52,233 bases of DNA from an uncultured Acidiferrobacteraceae bacterium (lineage in GTDB: Bacteria; Pseudomonadota; Gammaproteobacteria; Acidiferrobacterales; SZUA-150), in the NCBI GenBank assembly GCA_913009895.1, contig CAJVXY010000022.1, positions 1 through 52,233 on the forward strand. Reading direction: 5' to 3'. A program made the translations under genes and the position numbers. Shown here in pieces: positions 25,627 to 34,931 of this stretch (position 1 is its first letter; each line of letters opens with the position of its first letter). Under the pieces are notes generated by a model. It did not search any database and had not been told where the DNA came from. It saw only the letters and a list, made by a program, of their open reading frames with translations.

Positions 25627-27474
25627 TTAAGAAGCGCTACCTAACAGGTATTCATCCATTAGTTTTCGGGCAATCGGTGCCGCGGCCGAGCTGCCATGTT
25701 CCCCGTTTTCGACAATGACCGCCACTGCAATTTTCGGGTCGTCAGCGGGTGCGTAGGCAATAAACAGGGCATGGTCACGAAAACGTTCGGGGGTGAGCTT
25801 GCGATTGTAAACTTCATTTTGTTTGATGCCTTTCACCTGGGAAGTGCCGGTTTTACCGGCAATCTTGTATTTTGCATTCCAGCCAATACGCCGGCCGGTA
25901 CCTTTTTTGCCATGGACAACATTGACCATGGCCTCTCGAATGATTGGTAAATGTTGCAGGACAAAATCTGGCAAGCGTGATTTTACCTTTGGAGAAAATC
26001 GATTTATTTTATGTGACACCGGATTTTCTGAAGCAAAGCGCAGTATCGGTTGCATGCGGACCCCGTTGTTTGCCAACATGGCAGTAGCAGTGGCTAATTG
26101 CAAAGGCGTGACCAGGATAGGCCCCTGGCCAATGCCGAGAATAACTGTTTCACCGGCATACCAGGGCTCATTTCGTGCGTTTTGCCATTCTTGTGTTGGC
26201 AGCAGGCCCTTTGATTCCAGGGCCAGGTCAATCCCGGTCTTGCGACCGAAACCGAATGGTGCCAGTGCCTGGGTCATTAATTTAACACCCAGCTTGGTGG
26301 CCAGTGTGTAAAAATATACATCACAGGATTCGGTAATGGCTTTTTTTATATTCGTTATGCCATGGCCGGTTTTTTTCCAGTCACGAAAACGATGCTTGCT
26401 GCCTGGTAGTGAAAACCAGCCTTTACAGTTTACCTCAGAAGTATGAGTAATTTTTCCCAGCGCCAGACCGGCCAGGCCGAGAAAAGGTTTAATGGTTGAA
26501 CCGGGCGCATACTGACCATTGAGCGCACGATTGATTAACGGTTTATCGATGTTATCCAGTAATGATTTGTAACTTGCCTGATCAATCCCGTTTACAAACT
26601 GGTTAGGATCATAGGACGGCATACTGGCAAAGGTGAGTACTGCGCCACTGGCCGGCTCAATGGCAACCACTGCCCCCCGTTTCCCAGTGAGGGCTTCTTC
26701 AGCCAGGGCCTGTAACCGGGTGTCTATATTAAGGTAAAGATTCTTGCCGGCCACGGGTGCTATCCGGCTAACTTCACGGAGTTTTCTGCCATAGGCATTG
26801 ACTTCATTGCGTTCGATGCCAACACGACCAAGCAGGATTGATTCGTAGCTTTTTTCGATTCCCAGCTTGCCGATATACTGGGTGCCCCGATAACGGCTGG
26901 TATCGATTTTTTGCTGGTCATCTTCTGAAATTCGGGCTACGTAACCCAGCGTATGAATGCCCAGTGTTCCCAGCGGGTAATGACGTTGCAGTCGGGTTTG
27001 TAATTCAACGCCGGGCATAAAGGGTCGTTTAACTGCAATTCTTGCGGCTTCCGCATCTGACAGGTGGGTACGTAATATTTGCGGTTCAAATTTTGGTCTT
27101 TTTTTGCGTTGTTTATTGAATCTTTCCAGGTCACTTGCGCTAATTTCAATCAGGCGACCAATATCCTTGATTAACGTCTCCATGTCTTCTACTAACTCTG
27201 GCGTGACTTCCAGGGTGTAAACAGGAAAGTTTTGGGCAAGCACAACCCCGTTACGATCAAGAATCAAGCCCCTTACCGGTGGTAATGGCAGGCTACTAAT
27301 TCTGTTTTTCTGGGACAGGGTTTCATAATGTCCGTAACTGACAATTTGTAAGTAGACGAGGCGGACAAGTAATATCAAACAAAGTATCGCTATACCGATG
27401 ACCGTGATGGTTAATCGGCTACTGAATACACGTGACTCCCGAAAACTGTCTCTAATTGGGATATCAAGTTTCAT
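25627..27474 (-). CDS. mrdA: Penicillin-binding protein 2
   Basis: PBP2 is the elongation-specific DD-transpeptidase partner of RodA. After a short cytoplasmic stretch and one membrane helix, the protein has the dimerisation domain, then the catalytic motifs APGSTIKP (SxxK), ESCDVYFY (SxD) and KTGTSQ. I start it at ATG 27474, giving 615 residues. That ATG overlaps the mreD stop as ATGA, and MKLDIPIRDSFRES resembles family N-termini. The longer frame to 27531 lies inside mreD. Confidence 0.95.
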   Translation of the reverse strand: MKLDIPIRDSFRESRVFSSRLTITVIGIAILCLILLVRLVYLQIVSYGHYETLSQKNRISSLPLPPVRGLILDRNGVVLAQNFPVYTLEVTPELVEDMETLIKDIGRLIEISASDLERFNKQRKKRPKFEPQILRTHLSDAEAARIAVKRPFMPGVELQTRLQRHYPLGTLGIHTLGYVARISEDDQQKIDTSRYRGTQYIGKLGIEKSYESILLGRVGIERNEVNAYGRKLREVSRIAPVAGKNLYLNIDTRLQALAEEALTGKRGAVVAIEPASGAVLTFASMPSYDPNQFVNGIDQASYKSLLDNIDKPLINRALNGQYAPGSTIKPFLGLAGLALGKITHTSEVNCKGWFSLPGSKHRFRDWKKTGHGITNIKKAITESCDVYFYTLATKLGVKLMTQALAPFGFGRKTGIDLALESKGLLPTQEWQNARNEPWYAGETVILGIGQGPILVTPLQLATATAMLANNGVRMQPILRFASENPVSHKINRFSPKVKSRLPDFVLQHLPIIREAMVNVVHGKKGTGRRIGWNAKYKIAGKTGTSQVKGIKQNEVYNRKLTPERFRDHALFIAYAPADDPKIAVAVIVENGEHGSSAAAPIARKLMDEYLLGSAS

Positions 27475-27959
27475 AGTCTGTTGTTGATGCCCCTTCTGAC
27501 TCTGCGCAAAATAATAAATATCCAGGGCCACAAGACCATGCCAACAATAGCGGTACTCAAGAAGGCGCTTTGCAGGGGTGCTGAAGCAACCAGGTTCTTT
27601 AACCAGTGAACCAGAAATTGATTAAGAAACAGCAACAGTAACAAGGTCGAGGCTTGTTGCCAGCGCGGGTAAGCACGGATCCGCAAATGCAGCTTAACAG
27701 TCAGGAAAGCAATAATCGTCTTGGCAAAAGCTTGCTGGCCGAGTAATGAGCCATAGAGCACATCCAGCAATAAACCAACCAACCAACCTGTGCCGACGCC
27801 GACACGCTCCGGTGTCGCCAGGCACCAGTACACCAGTACCAGTGCAACCCAGTCAGGTCGAAATTGATCGAGCCAGGCCGGCCCGGGCAAACTGACAAGA
27901 ATGAAAGCAACAACAAAGGTCAGGCCGATAATGAATCTTGCCCGGTTATCCAGCGTCAT
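27471..27959 (-). CDS. mreD: Rod shape-determining protein MreD
   Basis: The 162-residue protein is mostly hydrophobic with five or six membrane helices and contains the MreD feature RPDWVALVLVYWCLATPERVGVGTGW. It overlaps mreC by 14 bp and mrdA by 4 bp. It works with MreC in the elongasome. Confidence 0.93.
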   Translation of the reverse strand: MTLDNRARFIIGLTFVVAFILVSLPGPAWLDQFRPDWVALVLVYWCLATPERVGVGTGWLVGLLLDVLYGSLLGQQAFAKTIIAFLTVKLHLRIRAYPRWQQASTLLLLLFLNQFLVHWLKNLVASAPLQSAFLSTAIVGMVLWPWIFIILRRVRRGINNRL

Positions 27960-28824
27960 CCTGACCCTCCTCGTCCACAGGCTCTGGTTGTTTACCCGGC
28001 CAAATCAGGAGCACTTCTTTATTGTTATTCAGTTTTGCCAGTGGTTTAGCCTCGATGTCCAGAAACGCTTCATTGGGATCGCTGGAAATCTTGCTAATGG
28101 TTGCAACCGGGTAACCTTCAGGAAATGTGTTGCCCATGCCGGAGCTCACCAGTAGATCGCCTTCCTCGATATTGACCGAACTCGACAGGAAGGGAATCTT
28201 AAGAGTATCTTGTGCGCCGGTGCCCATGATAATTGTACGCAGGCCGTTGCGATTGACCATGACAGGGATGGCATGACTGGAGTCTGTAATGAGGGTAACA
28301 GTGCTATTTAACAGGTTGACCCGGGTTACCTGGCCGAGCACGCCAAATGAGTCAATCACCGGCTGACCGATATATACACCGTGTTTACTGCCACGGTTGA
28401 TTACAATTTTCCGGGTGAAAGGGTCGGGGTGTACCTGTAATAATTCTGCAACGACAGCGCGGTCGGCCACCTTGGATGATGACTCCAGCATTTTTCGCAA
28501 CCTGATGTTTTCTTTTTCCAGGGCCTGCAGTTTTTGTAATTTTGCCAGCAGCAAGGGTCTTTCGGCTTTAAGTTTTGCCAGTGCTGCTGCCTGTGTTTCA
28601 TCACTCTCAAATAAACCGGAAACGCTTTCTGCCACATCACCGGGAATTTCAGCAACTATCTGAACCGGGTAAACAAGAACGGAGAGGGCATTACGAACAA
28701 CCTGCAAGTACTGACCATTATGGTCAAGCAACATCAAGGTGGTTGATAAAAATAAAAATACGACCAGTTTGGTGATACTGGAAGTTTTACGAACGGGCAG
28801 GGCATTGTCTAGCGTATGCAGCAT
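27946..28824 (-). CDS. mreC: Rod shape-determining protein MreC
   Basis: The 292-residue protein has one N-terminal membrane helix, a coiled coil at about 85-125 (LAKLKAERPLLLAKLQKLQA) and the periplasmic beta-barrel domain with NRGSKHGVYIGQPVID and GLVSSG-like strands. It links MreB inside to PBP2/RodA outside. The last residues are acidic. It begins 18 bp after mreB. Confidence 0.95.
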   Translation of the reverse strand: MLHTLDNALPVRKTSSITKLVVFLFLSTTLMLLDHNGQYLQVVRNALSVLVYPVQIVAEIPGDVAESVSGLFESDETQAAALAKLKAERPLLLAKLQKLQALEKENIRLRKMLESSSKVADRAVVAELLQVHPDPFTRKIVINRGSKHGVYIGQPVIDSFGVLGQVTRVNLLNSTVTLITDSSHAIPVMVNRNGLRTIIMGTGAQDTLKIPFLSSSVNIEEGDLLVSSGMGNTFPEGYPVATISKISSDPNEAFLDIEAKPLAKLNNNKEVLLIWPGKQPEPVDEEGQDDAG

Positions 28825-28842
28825 GATCGGCGCTACCGTACT

Positions 28843-29889
<1,047 letters not shown>

Positions 29890-30029
29890 TTATTTATCCT
29901 TATAATAACCTTGAAAATTCAAACTCTAGCAACCCACGCCAGCGGGTTCAACCATGGGCGTGATTATGGTAACGTGCGCCGTCCAACACTGAACTGTAAC
30001 CCGAACTGTTACCTGAACACGATATCACC

Positions 30030-30317
30030 ATGTCATTAAATAACGACGATGTAAAAAAGATAGCGCATCTTGCGCGATTGGCGTTAACAGAGCAAGAGTC
30101 AAAAGACTTTGCCGGCAGTTTATCCCGGATACTCGGGCTCATTGAGCAAATGAATGCGGTCGATACGGCCGGTATTGAGCCTATGGCCCATCCCAGCGAT
30201 GCCGCCTTGCGATTACGGGAAGATGTGGTTAAGGAAAAAGACCAGCGCGATGCGTTCCAGGAGATTGCGCCGGCCACCGAAGCGGGTTTGTACCTGGTGC
30301 CCAGGGTACTCGAATGA
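30030..30317 (+). CDS. gatC: Asp/Glu-tRNA amidotransferase subunit C
   Basis: The 95-residue subunit has the family pattern [16 protein letters not shown], the [13 protein letters not shown] helix and the [17 protein letters not shown] end, which wraps between GatA and GatB. The stop overlaps the gatA start as ATGA. Confidence 0.95.
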   Translation: MSLNNDDVKKIAHLARLALTEQESKDFAGSLSRILGLIEQMNAVDTAGIEPMAHPSDAALRLREDVVKEKDQRDAFQEIAPATEAGLYLVPRVLE

Positions 30318-31774
30318 GCTACCATCAAAAAACCATTACTAAAATAAGTGCTGACTTACAGGCCGGCAAGGTCTCCAGTGTTGAGCTGACCCAAAGCTTC
30401 CTTGATCGAATTGAGAAGTTTAAGGAATTGAATGCATTTATTACGGTCGACCCCGATTTTGCCCTCGACCAGGCAAAAGCGGCGGATGCTAACATTAAAA
30501 AGGGCAAGAGCAGTGCGCTCACGGGCTGTCCTGTTGCCCACAAAGATATTTTTTGTACCGACGGCCTGCTGACCACCTGCGGCTCAAAAATCTTATCCAA
30601 TTTTGTGGCCCCGTACGATGCCACTGTGATAAAAAAATTTAAAACCGCAGGATCTGTCACCCTTGGCAAAACCAACATGGATGAATTTGCCATGGGCTCC
30701 AGTAATGAAACTTCATATTATGGTGTGGTTAAAAATCCGTGGGATCAGGACAAGGTGCCGGGCGGCAGTTCCGGTGGCTCGGCCGCTGCTGTGGCTGCCA
30801 GGCTGGCACCGGCCGCAACCGGTACCGATACAGGTGGTTCGATCCGTCAGCCCGCCGCATTAACTGGTATCACCGGTATCAAGCCCAGTTATGGCCGCGT
30901 TTCCCGTTACGGCATGATTGCGTTTGCTTCCAGCCTGGACCAGGGTGGCATCATGACCCAAACCGCTGATGATGCGGCCTTGTTACTCCGCGAAATGGCG
31001 GGTTTCGATGAGCGGGACTCAACCTCTGTTGACCAGGCTGTACCAGATTACGTTGCAACTTTGAACGACAACCTGAAAGGCCTGAAAATAGGCTTGCCAG
31101 AAGAATATTTTGGTGAGGGGCTGGATAACGAAGTTGCCAGTGTCGTTGAGGCCGCATTGGCAGAATATAAAAAGTTGGGTGCCGAGACCGTGCCCATTAG
31201 TTTACCCAACAGTAATTTAGCGGTGCCATGTTATTACGTATTGGCACCGGCCGAGGCATCGTCCAATCTGTCCCGCTTTGATGGCGTGCGTTACGGTCTT
31301 CGTGCCAAGGAATATACAAACCTGGATGATATGTATGAAAAAACCCGGGCCGAAGGATTTGGTGCCGAGGTCAAGCGCCGTATCATGATTGGCGCCTACG
31401 CCTTGTCGGCCGGATATTACGATGCCTATTATTTAAAAGCCCAACAGCTCAGGCGCATGATTGCCGATGATTTTACCGAGGCATTTAAAAAATGTGATGT
31501 CATCATGGGGCCGGTAACGCCCACCACTGCCTTCAAGATAGGGGATAAAACCGATGACCCGGTGGCCATGTATTTAAATGATATTTATACCATCCCGGTC
31601 AACCTGGCGGGTTTGCCTGGTATGTCAATCCCCGCTGGATTTGACAAGGTCGGTATGCCAGTGGGCCTGCATGTTATTGGCCAGTATTTTAATGAAGCGA
31701 AATTATTAAACGTGGCCCACCAATACCAGCAAGTGACTGACTGGCATCAACAAATACCGCCGGGGTTCGAGTGA
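30314..31774 (+). CDS. gatA: Asp/Glu-tRNA amidotransferase subunit A
   Basis: GatA is the glutaminase of the GatCAB complex, which amidates Glu-tRNA(Gln) and/or Asp-tRNA(Asn). The amidase-signature catalytic set is visible: Lys in CPVAHKDIF, the Gly/Ser-rich [17 protein letters not shown] and the nucleophile in [13 protein letters not shown]. The length of 486 residues is normal. A 274-bp gap separates it from gatB, which is larger than usual and holds dispersed-repeat sequence. Confidence 0.97.
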   Translation: MSYHQKTITKISADLQAGKVSSVELTQSFLDRIEKFKELNAFITVDPDFALDQAKAADANIKKGKSSALTGCPVAHKDIFCTDGLLTTCGSKILSNFVAPYDATVIKKFKTAGSVTLGKTNMDEFAMGSSNETSYYGVVKNPWDQDKVPGGSSGGSAAAVAARLAPAATGTDTGGSIRQPAALTGITGIKPSYGRVSRYGMIAFASSLDQGGIMTQTADDAALLLREMAGFDERDSTSVDQAVPDYVATLNDNLKGLKIGLPEEYFGEGLDNEVASVVEAALAEYKKLGAETVPISLPNSNLAVPCYYVLAPAEASSNLSRFDGVRYGLRAKEYTNLDDMYEKTRAEGFGAEVKRRIMIGAYALSAGYYDAYYLKAQQLRRMIADDFTEAFKKCDVIMGPVTPTTAFKIGDKTDDPVAMYLNDIYTIPVNLAGLPGMSIPAGFDKVGMPVGLHVIGQYFNEAKLLNVAHQYQQVTDWHQQIPPGFE

Positions 31775-31867
31775 TGAGTAACGATGATTAGATCAAAACA
31801 TCTTGACAGGCCGCTCTTGTGCGTCCTGCACCCGCGGCATTCGTACATCCTGTACTTCAGATTTATG

Positions 31868-32024
31868 GGATTAACAGGATGACTTTATTTTTATTGATTT
31901 GGCTTGGTTCTCAGGTTTAATCCAGTAAATCTTGTTAATCCTGTCTAAAGTATTTTTTTGGGGTATTTTGTTTTTTTTTAAGAATAATTGAACTCTTTGC
32001 GTACCTCTGCGTCCTCTGCGGTTT
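31868..32024. repeat. Dispersed-repeat-like sequence between gatA and gatB
   Basis: GGATTAACAGGAT (31868-31880) is inverted at 31929-31941 as ATCTTGTTAATCC with one mismatch. A second phrase, CTCTTTGCGTACCTCTGCG with GTCCTCTGCGG, follows at 31992-32024. Very similar phrases are common intergenic repeats in many environmental bacteria, to my recollection. No protein is encoded. Confidence 0.55.
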
Positions 32025-32048
32025 AAATATTAACTAGAGACTTGAATT

Positions 32049-33485
32049 ATGGAATGGGAAACAGTCATTGGCCTGGAAGTACACGCCCAGCTTCAGACCA
32101 AAAGTAAAATATTCTCGTCGGCGTCTACGGCTTATGGGGCCGAGCCCAATACCCAGGCCTGTAACGTCGACCTGGCCTTGCCTGGTGTATTACCGGTCAT
32201 GAACGTTGAAGCTGCACGCATGGCGGTGAAATTTGGTCTGGCCATTGGTGCCAAAGTGAATAAACGCTCGGTGTTTGCCCGCAAGAATTATTTTTATCCG
32301 GATTTACCCAAGGGTTACCAAATCAGCCAGTTTGAATTACCCATTGTTGGTTTGGGTGAACTGACCGTTAATGTTGATGGTCAAGAAAAAGTAATTGGCA
32401 TCACCCGCGCCCACCTTGAAGAAGATGCCGGTAAATCACTACATGAAGATTTTCAGGGCATGACCGGCGTTGATTTAAACCGGGCCGGTACGCCGTTACT
32501 TGAAATTGTTTCTGAGCCCGATATGCGCTCATCGAAAGAAGCGGTGGCCTATCTGAAAAAACTGCATAAACTGGTTCGTTACCTGGAAATCTGCGATGGC
32601 AATATGCAGGAAGGCTCATTTCGTTGTGATGCCAATGTTTCGGTTCGCCCCAAGGGCCAGAAAGAATTCGGTACCCGTGCCGAATTAAAAAATATTAATT
32701 CTTTTCGATTTGTCGAAAAGGCCATCGAAATTGAAATTGAACGCCAGATTGACGTGATCGAAAGTGGTGGCAAAGTGGTACAGGAGACCCGCTTGTATGA
32801 TTCGGTCAATGACACCACCCGTTCCATGCGCAGCAAGGAAGAGGCCAACGATTATCGCTACTTCCCCGATCCTGATTTACCACCCCTGGTACTGGACGAT
32901 GAAACTATCGAGGCCGTGCGCAAGACCTTGCCTGAATTACCGGACATTAAGAGAGAACGCTTTATTAAAGAATACGGACTGACGGCTTACGATGCAGGCG
33001 TACTGACCAGTAGCCGTGAACTGGCAGATTATTATGAGTCAGTATGCAGTTTTCTCAAAGACGGTGCCAAGCTGGCCGCCAACTGGGTCAGCGGTGAACT
33101 ATCTGCCTATCTCAATAAAGAAACAAAAGACATCACCGAGTCACCTATCAATGCCGAGCAACTGGCAAGCTTGCTGGCTCGTATCCAGGATCAAACCATT
33201 TCCGGGAAAATTGCCAAGGATGTGTTCGAGGCCGTGTGGGCCGGAGAAGGCTCAGTGGATGATATTATTGATAAAAAAGGCCTGAAACAAATAACCGATA
33301 CTGGTGCCATTGAAAAGATAATTGACGAGGTACTGGCAAACAATAACACCCAGGTTGAGCAATACAAAAATGGCCAGGAAAAAGTGTTCGGTTTTTTTGT
33401 TGGCCAGGTGATGAAGGCCAGCAAAGGCAAGGCTAATCCGGGGCAAGTTAACGAACTGCTCAAGAAAAAACTGGCCCTTGTTTAG
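32049..33485 (+). CDS. gatB: Asp/Glu-tRNA amidotransferase subunit B
   Basis: GatB binds the misacylated tRNA and activates it with ATP for amidation. The 478-residue protein starts [13 protein letters not shown] and includes [15 protein letters not shown] and [14 protein letters not shown]. The C-terminal YqeY-like helical domain contains [21 protein letters not shown] and ends [11 protein letters not shown]. Degenerate copies of parts of this C-terminal region occur downstream at 34512 and 37612. Confidence 0.97.
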   Translation: MEWETVIGLEVHAQLQTKSKIFSSASTAYGAEPNTQACNVDLALPGVLPVMNVEAARMAVKFGLAIGAKVNKRSVFARKNYFYPDLPKGYQISQFELPIVGLGELTVNVDGQEKVIGITRAHLEEDAGKSLHEDFQGMTGVDLNRAGTPLLEIVSEPDMRSSKEAVAYLKKLHKLVRYLEICDGNMQEGSFRCDANVSVRPKGQKEFGTRAELKNINSFRFVEKAIEIEIERQIDVIESGGKVVQETRLYDSVNDTTRSMRSKEEANDYRYFPDPDLPPLVLDDETIEAVRKTLPELPDIKRERFIKEYGLTAYDAGVLTSSRELADYYESVCSFLKDGAKLAANWVSGELSAYLNKETKDITESPINAEQLASLLARIQDQTISGKIAKDVFEAVWAGEGSVDDIIDKKGLKQITDTGAIEKIIDEVLANNNTQVEQYKNGQEKVFGFFVGQVMKASKGKANPGQVNELLKKKLALV

Positions 33486-33580
33486 CGTAAACCTGGTTGG
33501 CTAGCATTTTAGTGCGAGCGTTGAATGGCCACACTTGCCTATCCCTGCTAAAGCTAACGGGACAGTAGTGATTGCATAAA

Positions 33581-34504
33581 ATGAAAAACCAGAAACCAAT
33601 AATTTTTGAAAAACTGGAATCTATTTCATTTGGCGGGGAGTTAAGGTTTAAATATAAATCATCAGTTGCCAGAAAATTCTTCAGGATAAAGAGAAGGTTG
33701 TTTAAGGATTATCCGGAAAGAAAACAAATGGTGATTTTTGCAGATGACTACGTTAGCAATAAAATATTGACCCATGGTATATATGAAAAGCAAAAACTTG
33801 AGTTGGTATTCGAATGGCTGGCAACGAAAAAAGATATTTTTAATACTACAGTATTGGATATTGGTGCAAATATAGGAAATCATAGTCTTTACTTTGCCAA
33901 ATATTTTTCTAAGTGTATAAGTTTTGAACCAAACCCGCGCACGTTTTCAGTGCTGGATATTAATTCCAGGCTTGTTGATAATATTATTCCTTTGAATCTC
34001 GGGCTTTCTGATAAAAAATGTACTGCGCCCTTGTATGTAAACTTTCATAACGTTGGTGGATCATCATTGTCAGGTGACTGGAATGACGCGGTAGACAATA
34101 CTTGTGAGATCCAGCTAGATAGAGCGGATGATATTATTGATGAGCAAGAAAAGATCGGGCTTATAAAGATGGATGTTGAAGGGCACGAGTGGTTTGCGCT
34201 AAAGGGTGCAGAAAAAATAATTAGGGCCAATAAGCCAATCATTATTTTCGAGCATAATGTAGCAGAAAAAAATAATGACAAGGATGTTTTAAGTCTTTTG
34301 AATAGTTATGGCTATTCAGATTTTTATGAGGTTCTTGATGGCTGGGAAAACCTGGAACAGTATCTGGATCGCCACCCAAAATACTTACGGTTCCTGTTTA
34401 AAGGTTTTTTTATTCTTGCAGGAAAAAAGATTTCGCACAGGATTAAGCGTATTGATTCTTTTGATAAAAAACAGTACTCCATGGTTATTGCCCAGGCCGG
34501 CTAG
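33581..34504 (+). CDS. FkbM-family methyltransferase
   Basis: The protein (about 307 residues) has the SAM-binding motif TVLDIGANIGNHSLYFAKYF, the acidic ISFEPNP strand, and the FkbM features IKMDVEGHEWFALKGAEKII and PIIIFEHN. Members O-methylate sugars or other small molecules, often in surface polysaccharide loci. The target here is unknown. I prefer ATG 33581 to the TTG at 33572. The gene is visibly more AT-rich than gatB, and is followed within a few bases by a duplicated gatB tail, so it was probably acquired. Confidence 0.8.
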   Translation: MKNQKPIIFEKLESISFGGELRFKYKSSVARKFFRIKRRLFKDYPERKQMVIFADDYVSNKILTHGIYEKQKLELVFEWLATKKDIFNTTVLDIGANIGNHSLYFAKYFSKCISFEPNPRTFSVLDINSRLVDNIIPLNLGLSDKKCTAPLYVNFHNVGGSSLSGDWNDAVDNTCEIQLDRADDIIDEQEKIGLIKMDVEGHEWFALKGAEKIIRANKPIIIFEHNVAEKNNDKDVLSLLNSYGYSDFYEVLDGWENLEQYLDRHPKYLRFLFKGFFILAGKKISHRIKRIDSFDKKQYSMVIAQAG

Positions 34505-34511
34505 TTAGAAC

Positions 34512-34653
34512 TTTTGAAAAGACTATCGACGAGGTACTGGCGAGTAATCACACCCGGGTTGAGCAATACAAAAATGACCAGGTAATGAGGGCCAGCAGGG
34601 CCAATCCAGGGCAAGCTAACGAAATGCTTAAGAAAAAACTGGCAGCGCTTTGA
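34512..34653 (+). pseudogene. Degenerate copy of the 3' end of gatB (fragment 1)
   Basis: Read in frame this encodes EKTIDEVLASNHTRVEQYKN, then DQVMRASRANPGQ and NEMLKKKLAAL followed by TGA. gatB 33309-33485 encodes the matching [20 protein letters not shown] and [11 protein letters not shown]. The fragment lacks the codons for [10 protein letters not shown] and two more residues. It has no start and begins right after the FkbM gene. Confidence 0.88.
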
Positions 34654-34931
34654 TATAAAACTATTTTTCAATATTCGTTTTTGTATCCAGATGGGCGGTA
34701 TATAATCCCCGACAAACGTTGATTCAAGCGTTTGAACCAATCAACCCTATTATTTCAATATAATCAGGCGCCCGTGTCGCTCAAGATTATTGCGTTATGT
34801 CATTTCTACTGGCCTCATCTGGTCAATCACTATATGATCCCGCCCCGGATTAAAGCCCTGATTCTGCATCAGGACATCATGATTGCAAAGAACAGGAAAT
34901 ATTTTAAAGAATAAAAAAGGAGCTGTAACCA
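34654..34931 (+). other. Non-coding leader region of the RCC1-repeat gene
   Basis: The stretch has a TATAAT box at 34701-34706 but no good -35 at normal spacing, so it is only a weak promoter candidate. The 46-codon open frame from GTG 34774 has no recognisable content. AAGGAGC sits eight bases before the ATG of the next gene. Confidence 0.35.

Noticed and set aside
34732..34914. 60-codon frame before the RCC1 gene
   Set aside because: TTG start without a ribosome-binding site and no family resemblance; treated as leader sequence.
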